A DNA stretch of 64,000 nt from Nymphalis io (lineage: Eukaryota > Arthropoda > Insecta > Lepidoptera > Nymphalidae). The notes beneath the pieces are model-generated. The model ran no database searches. It saw nothing but the letters and a program-made list of their open reading frames with translations, and was not told where the DNA came from. Positions 22,693 through 34,105 of the stretch are shown here, piece after piece. The stretch covers positions 10,735,001 to 10,799,000 of the forward strand of contig NC_065891.1 of the NCBI RefSeq assembly GCF_905147045.1, in the 5' to 3' direction. How positions within the stretch are numbered: position 1 is the stretch's first letter; every line of letters begins with the position of its first letter. A program made the translations under genes and the position numbers.

Positions 22693-23363
22693 GTAAGTAT
22701 ACTATTAAGACGGATCTTCATTTCGGATAAAGATAATTTTCTTGCCTTATATTGCCTTATATTTATAAACTTCAACGATTTTGTTTGAATAAATATTTAA
22801 ATGTTCAAATTAAAAAATGTAAAAAAGTTTTATATAAAATGGAAAAGGGGAAATCTTCATTGCAAACACCAGAAAGTCTTTGCAAAATGAAAGTTACATT
22901 TAAATTTTAAATCATTTTTCAGATTCATCGGAACTCAATAAATAAGATATTTCAAATCAAATTTTATGCATATAGGGTATGTGTGTATCTATTTTTGTCC
23001 TGGGTTCAAAATCCGGATCAGAACAAAAAAGGGTTTTCGGGTTTTCTGAAATGATATTCTTAATTGTGTTTACACACTGTAAACACACACACACACACCA
23101 TAAAAAACCGTTGTTCTCAAGTTTTTAATCTGTTCTTATAATATAAAATTACACAGGTCTATTTGAATAAAAATTATTTGATAATAAATAAAAATCATTA
23201 TGTCTTATTTGTCTGAGTTATGTCATGATTTTGCTACTCGAGATCGCGGGTTCGATACCCACTCATTACAAAATCTGTTTTGTGTAAAAAAAAGTTTTGA
23301 AGGACTTATTATTAGTAGTTATTTCTACTGCATATATAAAGTTTAATTTATACGTCATTTCAG

Positions 23364-23450
23364 TGTCTATGCATATGGTGCGTATTGCGATTGTACCACC
23401 TCTTAAGAGCCGGTATCACGTGGAAGGGTACCGCGGCTATCGAGCTGTGA
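23364..23450 (+). CDS. Last coding exon, four-pass membrane protein (C-terminus)
   Basis: Acceptor TACGTCATTTCAG, then 28 codons and a TGA at 23448-23450. It encodes CLCIWCVLRLYHLLRAGITW and then KGTAAIEL. The first 14 residues complete the last membrane segment begun in the previous exon, and the rest is a short cytosolic tail. The phase agrees with the 22692 donor. A longer ATG-initiated frame from 23297 in another frame overlaps but has no support. Confidence 0.7.
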   Translation, partial: CLCIWCVLRLYHLLRAGITWKGTAAIEL

Positions 23451-23720
23451 CTAATGCGTCATCCAGACGTCCGAATAGACTCGCCTAGCCGCCCCCCTCC
23501 CTGTGAAACAAGTCTCCTACTCGGCGGGGCGGAGAGCGACACTGACGCGAGTTTGCACTCACTATGACACAAATAAGTTCTTGCAGTTAGTGTGAATTTT
23601 GCTCGTAATACGTATATCCGGACTTCTGATATTGGAAAATGAAACCGTACGAAAGAATGTTATATGTATTATGTAATTCCATATAATTACTAAATAAAAG
23701 AAAAATATGTCATTAATGTA
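23451..23720 (+). other. Probable 3' UTR, with GC-rich stretch
   Basis: Follows the stop codon. Bases 23480-23570 are unusually GC-rich (GGCGGGGCGGAGAGCGACAC). An AATAAA at 23693-23698 could end the transcript. The GC-rich part could alternatively be a promoter for a downstream gene. Confidence 0.45.
23693..23698 (+). terminator. Putative polyadenylation signal AATAAA
   Basis: Lies 243 bases after the stop codon of the membrane protein gene. AATAAA is frequent by chance in such AT-rich DNA, so this is only a plausible choice. Confidence 0.4.
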
Positions 23721-23915
23721 AATTTCTATAATATAATAAATTTTTATTATTTTATAATTAAACTTATATATTTTATTTTGAATTATTTAATGATATCAAT
23801 AATAATTATATAATTTTCTTCGTGATAAATTGTAAAATAATAAAATGTAAATAAATGTATGTGAGTGGTAAATGTTCAAATAAATTATTGTAGTAAAATT
23901 CTAAAGTGAATCAAA

Positions 23916-23933
23916 ATGTCACAAGGACGAAAA
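23916..23933 (+). CDS. Candidate tiny first coding exon, MSQGRK
   Basis: An ATG in the context TCAAAATG is followed by six codons and a strong donor, GTGAGTTTG. It lies about 220 bases after the likely polyadenylation site of the previous gene. No downstream exon was identified, so the gene is unproven. Confidence 0.2.
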
Positions 23934-24088
23934 GTGAGTTTGTACATTGTTTATTATGAACATGTACTTGATAGTATATGTAAATACAGAGTTAGTAGAA
24001 ATAATATTTGTGTATATAAATTAGACTATTTTATCGTGACATGACAATGTAATGGTAACCATACCTTATTTTTTTTGTAATAGATTTA

Positions 24089-24230
24089 CGGCCTTACTTA
24101 TAAACGTTATTTAGTGATTGATTAGTCACACAATGTTCTGTCTTTTTCTTTCGAATGTCAAACCAATAATGTCAGAAAGAGCAAACCAGTGGTTAACTAA
24201 ACCGCTTAGCAACGTTTATAAGTACGGACG
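24089..24230. mobile_element. Small MITE with inverted ends
   Basis: The 14-base arm TACTTATAAACGTT (24095-24108) is repeated inverted as AACGTTTATAAGTA (24211-24224), and the outer bases are partly complementary (CGGCCT / CGGACG). The interior contains TGTCTTTTTCTTTCGAATG. A diverged relative lies at 57322-57450. It encodes nothing. Confidence 0.65.
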
Positions 24231-24234
24231 ATGT

Positions 24235-25560
24235 ATTGTATAAAGGATGTGTTTACACGTTAGTAGTTTGCAATTTGAAATTTACTAACAAATACAAAGC
24301 ATTCTATTGATTTTTTATCATCGACGTGTGTTGGAAACACAAAATTGCCAATTTTTAGTTATCGAAGGCGTAGATTAATGTACCTATTATATTATAACCT
24401 ATTAATAATCTTTCTTAAATATCAAAATATTTTAAAACTGTTTCTTATAATTAAGATGTAAATAAAAACACTAATATCACGGTGAAAAGTGCGACTTTAA
24501 CCATAATAAATTATTATTGAATGTTGAGAAAGAAGTTTTCTTTGACCCTACTTAGCTTCAAAAGCAAAACATGGAAGTAGTAACTGGAAATCGATTTTGT
24601 TTTACTTAATAGGCCAGCGTGCATGAATCATTAAATTAGACTCGATTAGTTTTACACTTGATCGACTTCAAGGCTCCACGGCTTAAACAAAGGGCCTATT
24701 ATTCTTCCTGAAACTACTAGCCTGTAGGTATATAATGGATATTGAAGAAGTTATTATACCAAATAGCTTTGATTGAACATAAATAATAAGAAAACAATAA
24801 ATTCATTCTCTTAATATTTAATAATATGATAATTAGTAGTTGGTCTCATTTGATTTTTTATTTCTTAAATAAATAAAGGTTTGCATTCAAATAAAACTGA
24901 CTATGCTTAATAACAAGTTGACTGCTCAAGTTCTGCGATGGCCAAATCAAAGGGTTTTATATTCATAAAGAGGAAGAAATAACTAATATTCCTACTCATA
25001 CCTTCAAATAAGCGTAGAGCTTGTCTTTGGTTTTATATGTAGGTAACAGCCCAAGAGGTCAGAAACTGCTTAGCTTTGATGGCATCTTCAGCTTTTTATT
25101 AAATAATAATAAAAACCGCAGACCGCGAAGTCTTGGATTTAAATCCCAACTCTGTCCAATATAAATGTTATTTCATTTTTCTGTCAAGAGTTTAAGCCAC
25201 CCTGAGTCTGGGAATAAAAACTTGAAAATTTGGAAACTGGGAAATAATACAAAAAATAACAAGAAAAAGGAGGGGGAAAATAACAACTGTTGTTTTTAAT
25301 TGAATTTAATTGTCTTAAATCCTTATCAAAATAAATAGCATAATCATTTTAAGCGAATTGATAAATATTAATTTTTCAATTTTTCGATCGCATATAAAAT
25401 CAATTATACAGAAAATAATAATACAAACTCAAACTGAATCAAGCTGAGTGTAACCATTTATATAGTATTAGGGTTACTAAAAATTCAAATGTTGTTTTGT
25501 ATTATTTGCCAAACTATTGGACAATTTAATGAAAAAAAATCAAACTCAATCACTAAGCCC
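24235..25560. other. AT-rich intergenic sequence, nothing recognised
   Basis: No repeat family or splice-bordered exon supported. Confidence 0.45.
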
Positions 25561-25740
25561 TTTTTTTAATGCTTGAAAAACGCATTACGTGTTTCACGCA
25601 TGGGAACAGTGGTGGGGTATATGAGGTATCCAAGGCGCCGAGTGTCCCGATCATCGGAATAACCACTGAAAAAAAAAGCGGTACCCTTTCCGTCTTAACG
25701 AGGAGCGCCATGGGATCGCTTGCGCATGCTCGTGAAAGTT
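25561..25740 (-). repeat. Repeat family E copy (retroposed 3' tail)
   Basis: Reverse complement of 49794-49980: it shares TTCCGTCTTAACGAGGAG, GGCGCC, GGGAACAGTG and CGCATTACG. A T-run at its left edge is the A-tail of the minus-strand element. It looks like the 3' end of a 5'-truncated retrotransposon. Confidence 0.65.
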
Positions 25741-25744
25741 TAAG

Positions 25745-26155
25745 CTAGTAACCTAAATCAACATATTGTATACTCTATCTATCTATCTATTATATCCCTA
25801 GAATTGGAATAATTCTCAGGGGATTGTCAAGACGAAAGTCTATATATAATATAAATTGAGAAGCAGACATATATATAGGAAAAAAATATATGTATAGGAT
25901 AAATTTACTATACAAATATTCCCTTCAGCACTTTTTAAACCTTTACAGGTATCACTTTCAGCGTTCGACGATTTCGCAGATAAAAGACGTCGGCAATCGT
26001 AAGGATCAAAAGCCTTCAAAGGCTGGACGAAGGCTATTAAGGAATCTCGAGATCCTTTGTCGTTGTCAATTGGGACTGTAAATCCGTATGTCTGATCGCA
26101 CTACACGATTCGCTGCTGATTTAGTTCGACTTAAGAAAATATTATCCAATTGTAC
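25745..26155. other. Unassigned sequence with CTAT microsatellite
   Basis: Contains (CTAT)n near 25775 and a 63-residue frame at 25890-26081 with no domain or splice support. Nothing else recognised. Confidence 0.4.
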
Positions 26156-26159
26156 AGGG

Positions 26160-26442
26160 CTTGTTATTATAATAATAATAATATCGTGGGACATTTTTCA
26201 CACACGGCCATCTGATCCCAAATTAAACTTGTACAAAGCTTGTGCTATGGAAACCAGACAACTGATATACTACATATACTACTTTTCTTTTGTAAATACA
26301 TACATACATACATAGATAATTACACCCAGACTCAAGACAAACAGACATATTCATGCAGACAAATGTCTGTCTTGGGCGGGAATCGAACCCACAACCCTCG
26401 GCGTGAAAGGCAAGTATCTATCAACCACGCCAACCGGCTCAT
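26160..26442 (-). repeat. SINE-D copy, tRNA-headed
   Basis: In minus orientation it begins GAGCCGGTTGGCGTGG, an A-box-bearing tRNA-like head, then has the B box GTGGGTTCGATTCC, then the body with ATGTCTGTTTGTCTTGAG and TATATGTAGTATATCAG, and ends in a TAT/ATT tract. It corresponds to copies at 29786, 45124 and 55895. Confidence 0.85.
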
Positions 26443-26529
26443 TTTATTGCATATATATATACTAATGAAATACTTATAACATAACAATATTTTCTGTACC
26501 GTAACAGCCTGTGAATGTCCCACATTTTC

Positions 26530-27280
26530 TGTACATCCCAACATAATATTTATTAATAGATATTTTGTATTATGTAAGCTAAAACGTATCATATTTATGC
26601 AACAGATATTTTTATATATCAAACAATTCGTAAATAATTTCAAAAATATGACTTTTGGTAATAAATAATTGGATTTAATTACATTAAATATTTTTTATAT
26701 AATATTAAAATTCCATCCGAACAGCAAAACTCTGATATCTACTGCAAAAGAAATTCTTTATAACCTAGCCTTGAATATGCAAAATTATTAATCTCATCAC
26801 TTGGAAGCCTGTTCATGAATTAATTTTATCTGCAATTGCACTTGCATAAGAAGTTTTATTTTAATATCTTCATAAACTATTATTAGATTGTAATATTTAA
26901 ATAAATTCGTTTTATTTGGATTTTTTTATTGTCTTTATTGCAAGAACATCTCAATTGAAACATATTGTCGTAAAAAATAACAACAAATTACATCAGATGT
27001 TACGGTAATATTGTCGCTAGACAATAAATAGCTTAATAAATAGCTTAGATAACGAAACAAGACGAGAAATAAATATTAAGAATATTAAATATAAGTTGAA
27101 GATGTATTATTTAAAACATTACACACAAGATAAACTTTCGTGGTTTTTGTAGCGCCATTTAATTGTTATTTGGATGTGTATATTGTTAAATAAATAAATT
27201 AAAATATAATAAGTCAGTAATTAAAATATAATAAGCTATTAACAAATTGAGCTTTCTTTTTTTATGTTTCCATTAAGCAA
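26530..27280. other. AT-rich intergenic sequence, nothing recognised
   Basis: A SINE-C tail fragment (GTAACAGCCTGTGAATGTCC) lies just before, at 26503-26522. No exon supported. Confidence 0.45.
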
Positions 27281-27284
27281 TTTA

Positions 27285-27420
27285 TTTATTTAGCACAGAG
27301 GCAAACGAACAATGGGTCACATGACTGTACTTGATCACCTCCGCCTAAAGTAACCAAATGTCCATAATCAACACAATGAGATATTTCTTACACTGTTAAT
27401 ATGTCGCTAACAATGGAATC
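27285..27420 (-). repeat. SINE-B relic, highly diverged
   Basis: GGCAAACGAACAATGGGTCA and GATCACCTCCGCC align with the start of minus-strand SINE-B copies. The rest is weak. Confidence 0.4.
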
Positions 27421-27429
27421 TTATTTTTT

Positions 27430-27675
27430 TTATATATAGAACAAGAAGGCGAAAGAGCATATGGGCCACCTGATGGTAAGTGGTCACCAACGCAAATAGA
27501 CATTGGCATTGTAAGAAATGTTAACCATTGGTTACATCACCAATGCGCCACCAAACTTGAGAACTAAGATGTTATGTCCCTTGTGCTGTAATTACTACTG
27601 CTGTTTTGCGGTAGAATATCTCATGAGTGGATGGTACCTACCCAGACGAGCTTGCACAAAGCTCTACCACAAGTA
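27430..27675 (-). repeat. SINE-B copy
   Basis: Contains GAGCATATGGGCCACC, TGATGGTAAGTGGTCACC, GATGTTATGTCCCTTGTG and CCCAGACGAGCTTGCACAAA, with a short deletion after the GTCCC block. Confidence 0.8.
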
Positions 27676-27679
27676 GAAT

Positions 27680-28605
27680 CTAAGATTATCATCATAAAAC
27701 ATAATAACTGTAACAAGGATCACAATTGCCAATTGTGTGCAGTACAAAGAACTGCTGTTTGGTTCTAGAATTATTGATCTTAGGTCAGTGCTGTGGTGGT
27801 GTAATTTAATTTATATACAAAAATATAACATTACAGAAAAGTCCAAATGCCATCATATTACAATTGTGCTTGCATGCAGATTTGCTGATTGTTACCATGC
27901 GAATTTGTTAGTGTTTAGATAATTTAATTAAAAATTTTACACTTTTAACTTTTTGGTAAAGACATAGAACAAAAGTTGTGGCTTATGATGGTTGTAACAT
28001 GGTTCTGCGTGGACCATGTGATATTTTACAAATAGCACTGTATAACTTCATGAAGATATATATACAATTATTTTGCAGCATTATTCAATTGCAATGATAT
28101 TGTTTAATTAAATTGAACGTGACTTAAGCGTGTAAGTGATAGGATTCAAAGCGACGAATGAAAATTTATTAAACACAGAGGTACTTGAGAGCTTTCGGGA
28201 GAGTAAATAGTGATCGTCTTAATTAATTATCGCTCATGAAACATTGCTGTTTGCTTCCATTTAATGAACGGAAACATAAAAACAATTTAATTAATACGAG
28301 AATAACAAATTACACTAATTTGTATATGTTGTAGCAAATTGCTTATTTTACTTTGATATATTGTATTCAAGTAACTTAAATTCCAATGTGTTGCCAATAT
28401 TGATGTTCATTCATTTTCATTACAACTTAATTGAATTGTAAAACTACAAATCAAACGCCCTGTTTTTGAAAATTAACAATTGAATGTACATCTAAATCTA
28501 ATGCAAGAAATTGATAACAAATATAATAACTAAAACAATAAACCCACTTCATAAAGAGCAGCATACACAGTGGGACATTCTCGGTTTGCAATGTAAGTAA
28601 CTTTT
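27680..28605. other. AT-rich intergenic sequence, nothing recognised
   Basis: No repeat family or exon supported. Confidence 0.45.
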
Positions 28606-28609
28606 TCCA

Positions 28610-28772
28610 TTTTACAAGGGACATAAAATCTTAGTTCCCAAGGTTGGTGGCGCATTGGATATGTAAGCGATGGTTGACATTTCTTACAATGCCAATGTCT
28701 AAGAGCGTTGGTGACCACTTACCATCAGGTGGCCCATATGCTCGTCCGCCTTCCTATTCTATAAAAAATATT
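28610..28772 (+). repeat. SINE-B copy, 5'-truncated
   Basis: Starts at ACAAGGGACATAAAATC and runs to the 3' end, including ACCATCAGGTGGCCCATATG and TATTCTATAAAAAA. The 5' half is missing, as expected of incomplete reverse transcription. Confidence 0.8.
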
Positions 28773-29029
28773 TATCTCCTAAATGTGTAGTAAACAATCA
28801 GATAGTAATAAACTACGCTGAGATGCGAGGAAATATCCTTCATTTTCATATTTGTCTGGACAACGTAAGCACTTTGTGAGAGCTGTCCGTTCCCACATCA
28901 AAGCGGTCTTGCACGTTTAGGCATGAGTACTTCGACAACCGAGCGTTGCAAATAAAATTTTTTAGAGTATTTCTTACCTAAAGGCGAGAATTTTTCGCTC
29001 ATTATCTGAGTTTTTATCAATTTATTGCA

Positions 29030-29547
29030 TACTGTCTAGTTACGTGACATTACATTTTTTTAAAGATCTTCCCATAAAAAATACAAACAAAAATTATATT
29101 TTGTGATAGAAATATAGAATGTTATTTTTTATGTTACGATCTGAAATATTAATAAATATTATTATTGGCCGTAGCTGAGTACATTTGAAATGAGAACATA
29201 TAAAATATTTTAAGTAGTCTTGAAGAAATATTTTGAATTTAAAAATAACTGTGAATCTACAAATTATTGAAGGTCTAAGGATCTAAGCATCCGAAATATT
29301 CTACAATGTCGTATTATATATTAAACAACAACAGATATACATTTATAAGAACATATAACTAGCTAATTAATAATTGTGTTGTTAATGGCTGTTGCAGATT
29401 GCATCGTAATTTGCTGTCCGGTCTCTTTATAATCAGAGATCTAGTGTATCTATTGGGGATGTTTTTCTACCACAAAATATAATTTTTGTTTGTATTTTTT
29501 ATGGGAATATCTTTAAAAAAAATGTAATGTCACGTAACGAGACAGTA
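29030..29547. mobile_element. MITE with 83-bp terminal inverted repeats and TA target duplication
   Basis: The left arm (29032-29112, starting CTGTCTAGTTACGTGACATT) is repeated inverted at 29464-29545 with about four mismatches. A TA dinucleotide flanks each end (29030-29031 and 29546-29547), the usual target duplication of Tc1/mariner elements. The 350-base interior is AT-rich and encodes nothing, so it is a non-autonomous foldback element. The element could fold into a long hairpin. The superfamily is inferred only from the TA and the terminal C. Confidence 0.8.
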
Positions 29548-29785
29548 GCACTTACAGTTACGCCATAAAATATTAACAACAATATATTCACAATAACATT
29601 GATTATTCCGCTTAAATTAATGATTATAACTCTGTAACAAACACTCAAAATTTCCGACTTTGCAATGTCCCAATGTCAAAATAATAGAATGTCCCAGTTA
29701 TGTTTAACTTTGCCTAATATATTTGATTATTTACTAATAAAAATAATATAAATGTTTAAGGTTTTAAGCATTTATATTATTTTTA

Positions 29786-30050
29786 ATGACGAGCCGGTTG
29801 GCGTGTTCAGTGAATGCGTGCCTTTCACGCCGAAGGTTGTGGGTTCGATTCCCACCCAGGACTGATATTTGTGCGCATGAACATGTCTGTCCTGAGTCTG
29901 GGTGTAATTATCTGTATAAGTATGTATTTACAAAAGAAACATAGTATATGTAGTATATCAGTTGTCTAGTTTCCATATTACAAGTTCTGTACAACCTTAA
30001 TTTGGGATGATATGGTCGTGTGTGAAAAATGACCCAGAATATTATTATTT
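29786..30050 (+). repeat. SINE-D copy whose tail holds a LINE
   Basis: Begins GACGAGCCGGTTGGCGTG, has the B box GTGGGTTCGATTCCCACC and ends at ATTATTATT. The Dong-like LINE begins immediately after this tail, and another ATT tract follows the LINE at 34105-34128. Confidence 0.85.
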
Positions 30051-33000
30051 TTATCTTTTTTTATATCTCCCTTCGTTACCCCTGTTGGTAACTAAACTAT
30101 CACGCGGGCCATGACCAAGCGTGATAGGTTTGTTAAATATTAAATTGACAAAGGTGATGTGAGAAACTTTCGTGTAAGACGTGTGGTGTTCAGTATGACT
30201 GCTTTTTGTAAAAGTGCGAGAGTGGTCTTGGACATTTGGAGAATATTGAGATTAGTCTTCAGTGTTTTTGGGATAACGCCTGTACTAGAGAGAATGATTG
30301 GTAAAATTTTCACTGTGTTTATTGACCATTGTTTTTTAATTTCAATAGCCAATTCTATGTATTTTATTACTTTTTCATTGTGTGTGCTGAGTAGGTTGTG
30401 TGTGTTACATACTGCAATATCGACTATATTAACTATTTTGTTGTTTTTGTCTACCACTGTTATATCCGGTCTATTATAATGTATGGTTTGGTCAGTGATG
30501 ATCGTTCGATCCTAGTAGATTTTATAATAATTATTTTCTAGAACTTTACAGGGTTGGTAATAATAGTAAGCTACTTTATTTGTTATGAATTTATATTGAT
30601 GGGCTAAGTTTTGGTGAATTATTGCTGCTACTTGGTCATGCCTGTGCTTATAATCAGTTTGGACGATTGACTTGCAAGCACCGGTTATGTGTTGAATGGT
30701 TTCTGAACTGCTTTGGCAACGTCTACATAAATCAGTCGGTAAATTGCGAATAATATGTTTCTGATAGTTTCGGGTGTCTATTACTTGATCTTATATGGCT
30801 ACCATAAAAGCCTCTGTCTCGGGGAATAACTCACTCGCCGCAGCCACTCGTTCGACGCTTTCATGTCGACATGTGCTTGGCTCAAGTCGGCTCGATGTCT
30901 TCCAAGCAATGACTTTTGTGACCACATACTAATTTTTTGTTCTTTATTAATTATTTGTTCACTTGATTGTTTATTTCTATTTTGTAGGTTAAGTGGAGTG
31001 ATTTTTTTATCAATTTCAGTTATGTATTTATGGATTGGAGTACTTTCTGCCTTATCATGAAAGTACTTTCTCAGCTTAGCTAAGAGACTATTGTACAAAT
31101 TATGTATATCAATGAAACCTCTTCCTCCTTCACCGCGTGGTAGTGTGAGTCTCTGTATACAACTTTTGGGGTGATGTTTCCTGTGTGTGGTCATGTGTGT
31201 TTATTATTCGCTGTAGTTTTTGTAGATCAGTTTTAGACCAATTTATAATTCCGAAGGAATATGTGAGGAATATCTATTTGTTCTCCCGTTTCTAACACAT
31301 ATGTATTTGTTTCCATTTTCCCCCTATTTATTGAATGCATTTTACATTTATCAACCCCAAAGTGCATGTGTATGTCCGTAGAAAAAGATTGTGTGATGTC
31401 TGTTAGTTTTATAAGTTCGGCTTTAGTAGTTCCATAGATCTTTATATCGTCCATGTGCATTAAATGGGAAATAAGACAGTGTGTGCCATTATGCTTTAGC
31501 TTGAAACTCTTATTATTAAGTAAATTGGAACGGGGGTTGAGTGCCATACAAAACCATAACGGACTAAGTGCATCTCCTTGAAATATTCCTCTTTGTATTT
31601 TAATCGGATCAGTAGATGCGTTATTCTGATAAACTTTAAGTGTGGTTTGCCACTGAGGCATTATACAACTAAAAAAATTTATAAGTACCGGGTCGATCTT
31701 ATAAAGTTGAAGTACATGTAGAAGCCAACTGTGAAGTACCGAATCAAACGCCTTCTTATAATCGACATACACTGTGTAGATGTTTCGTTTGCTGGTCAGT
31801 GCCTGTTTCATTACTATTGTATCTATAACCAATTGTTCTTTACATCCTTGACTATTTCCTACAACTTTTTTGTTGTTCTGCTAAAATTTTATATGCTTCT
31901 AAGTGCTGATAAATGATTTCCCTAATACATCCTGTAATTATTTTATATATTGTTTATAAGCATGTGATTGGTCTATAATTTGCAGGATTTTTAAGATCTG
32001 ATTCTTAAGGGAGCATGTAGGTAATTCCAGTTGTTAAAAACTTTGGTATAGTTTCTGGTGATTTGATGAATTGACATATGTGTTTATGAATATATGGATG
32101 GATGCAAGTGAGTTTCTTAAGCCAAAAATTATGGATGTTATCAGTACCAGGAGCTTTCCAGTTATGTGTGCGTTTGATAATCTGAGTGAACGTTTCTATT
32201 GGTATGTCTTTAAAATTCATTTGCTCTATATGCGTATTATCTCCGATGTCCTTAAGCCAGTTGGCGTTTGCATTATGTTGAAATGGATTTGACCAAATAC
32301 CCGCCCAAAATTCGTGAAGTTTTTGTGGTGTTGTGTATTCAGTGTTTTGAGTTAAATTGTTTTGATTATGTGTTCCTAAATTTCTGTAAAATGTTCTTTC
32401 ATTATTTGTGAATGTCAAATTTTGTTGTTTTCTATGTGTACATGTTAAGTATCGTTTAAGCCTTTTAAATGCGGTATTTAATTTTTGTTTTAATGTATCA
32501 AGTAAATGTTCTAATTCAATATTTGGTTCCTCGTATTGACTGTGGGTTTTATACTTTACTTTAATATCTTCTACGGTTTTGATTACTCTCTGGTTTCTAT
32601 TACCTGCAATATATTGGGTTAATCTTCCGATTTCTAGATTATAATTTTCAATTCTTCTCTGCCATGTCGGTTTTTTGAGGTATTTATTTTAAACTGTATC
32701 ATCATCATCATCATCATCAAGACAGCTGCTGTATAAGCTGCTGAGTAAATTAGTGCATGTAAATATTTAAAATCTATGTTGTCATTTAAATGTTTCAGAA
32801 GGATTTCATTATTCAATATTTGTGTAATATTAGCAAATTTACGAGTAGTTTTTTGTTTTGGAATATATGGTCTTTTTTCTGGATGCATATCTTTAAACCT
32901 ATTTATTGCGTTATTAAACTCTATTTCAATAAAGCTAGGTATTAATTTACTATTTTCTAACAAAATACTATCACTTTCATTTTCGGTCAAAGATATACTG

Positions 33001-34105
33001 TTATCTAAAATGGTTTCAGGCTGGCTATTATTTGAGTCTGTTGCTATATTTGATTCTATGGGTATGTTGTGTTCAGATTGATTTTTTGCATTTTGTAGTT
33101 TTTTGTTTATTTCTATTTTAATTTCTTCTATCTTATCTTTATTTACCAAATTATTGAAAAATATTACTCTTCGCTGATCTGCAATTCTTTGTTCTGAAAG
33201 ATGTGAAAGGTGTGGATGTTTGTCTACAACGAGCTCAAATAACTTTTTCCGATAAGCTGTTTTATTTGTTTCTAGGTTTGTTGATTCAAAATAACATCGG
33301 ACTATATCTTGATTGATTACATTGGACCGTTTAATTCATTTATTACTGTTTGAGTTTATCTGTGAGGCTAGCTATACGGACTGAGAAGATTGTCTGAGTG
33401 GAAAATCTACTATTTCTCCCTCTGTCTGTATTTTATCTGACACTTCATTTCTTATCTCATCTAAAACGTTCTGTTGTAGAAATTTACGCCTGAGAATAGC
33501 ACGTCGTTAGTCTCCTACACGTTGTCGCGATACTTGCATATTGAGGAATTTCTGATTAAACTACTCGTGCAATAGTTGTAAATAATTATTCGTCTTGTTT
33601 CGCATTTAGTAATTAGTAAATATGTGTGCCATATAAAGCGGTTCATATCCTGAGACCATTTATTTCGCACACGAGAAGTACCAGCACTGGGCGCAGCATT
33701 GATGGCACATGCCTCCTGCGCAACAGCTGTTGGCATTGAAATATGGGATGAACATCGTGATGGTGGTAAAGAGCTGGATGACTCGAAAAGACTTGCAGTT
33801 GAAGAAGGTGATGGAAATTTTGAAGAAAGTGAATGATTTGAAAGTGAAGTAGATGAAGGTGAGGGTGATTGGTCGGCTGTAACATATTCTTCGAGGGGAA
33901 CCCGCCTGTTCAGTCCCCTATCGCCAACGGTCACATGTGACATCCAGCGTCGGCTCCAGATGCGCCCCGGCGACCCCCGGTAGGTGTTTGCCAAGATGTT
34001 ATATGGCTATGTGAAAATATGTATTGGTCAAGATGATAGGACTACAAGAACAAGTACCAGCTACCCGTAAGCCCCCCACCATGGCAAGGTGATCCCCGGG
34101 GGGAT
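30050..34105 (-). mobile_element. Degenerate near-full-length LINE with restriction-like endonuclease, R4/Dong-like
   Basis: Minus-strand element of about 4 kb. From its 5' end it has a GC-rich leader with CCCCCCGGGGATCACC, then an N-terminal region (33515-33994, with VRNKWSQDMNRF), a linker (32634-33149), the RT (32005-32418 and 31233-31832), a post-RT region (30799-31194, with LPRGEGGRGFIDI) and a C-terminal zinc finger and endonuclease. RT motifs include YKKAFDSVLHSW, QGDALSPLWF and LMHMDDIKIYG. The zinc-finger part, read from about 30770, is LCRRCQSSSETIQHITGAC (Cys-Cys-His-Cys). The endonuclease (30140-30500) shows RPDITVVDKNNKIVNIVDIAV and an EIKK motif, the PD-(D/E)xK fold of R2/R4-type LINEs. 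Stops and frameshifts separate all blocks, so it is dead. Dong-type elements are known to insert in TAA repeats, which fits the flanking ATT tracts. Confidence 0.8.
31233..31832 (-). pseudogene. RT core of the R4/Dong-like LINE
   Basis: About 199 residues with the RT catalytic residues in place: YKKAFDSV (motif A), QGDALSPL (motif B) and HMDDIKIYG (motif C, a variant of YADD with His-Met for Tyr-Ala). It is closed at both ends by stops or frameshifts, and the adjoining coding segments lie in other frames, so it cannot make the full enzyme. Confidence 0.75.

Larger units (their letters stand above)
6228..23450 (+). other. Gene span: four-pass membrane protein, DUF4728-like, 3' four exons
   Basis: Four short exons on the plus strand join without a frame break. 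They give about 121 residues with three hydrophobic segments, a short charged loop and a C-terminus ending WKGTAAIEL. All introns inside the window are phase 0. The pattern of four membrane passes with a conserved polar loop (YSNILRDHVN...FDAMCKAEI) fits the arthropod DUF4728 tetraspan group, some members of which act in septate junctions; this assignment is from memory and not from a search. The first exon, with the start and first membrane segment, was not found upstream, where a LINE and a truncated RT element intervene. The introns are 2.6 kb, 13.6 kb and 0.7 kb. The large one contains an antisense LINE. Expression cannot be judged from sequence. Confidence 0.65.

Noticed and set aside
26332..26643. 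103-residue minus frame
   Set aside because: Begins in AT-rich DNA and ends in the SINE-D head; no protein-like features.
32698..32720. ATC repeat encoding a Met run in the minus frame
   Set aside because: A microsatellite inside the dead LINE, not a functional domain.
33643..33885. 80-residue His/Leu-rich minus frame
   Set aside because: Shadow of the Ser-rich N-terminal region of the R4/Dong-like LINE.
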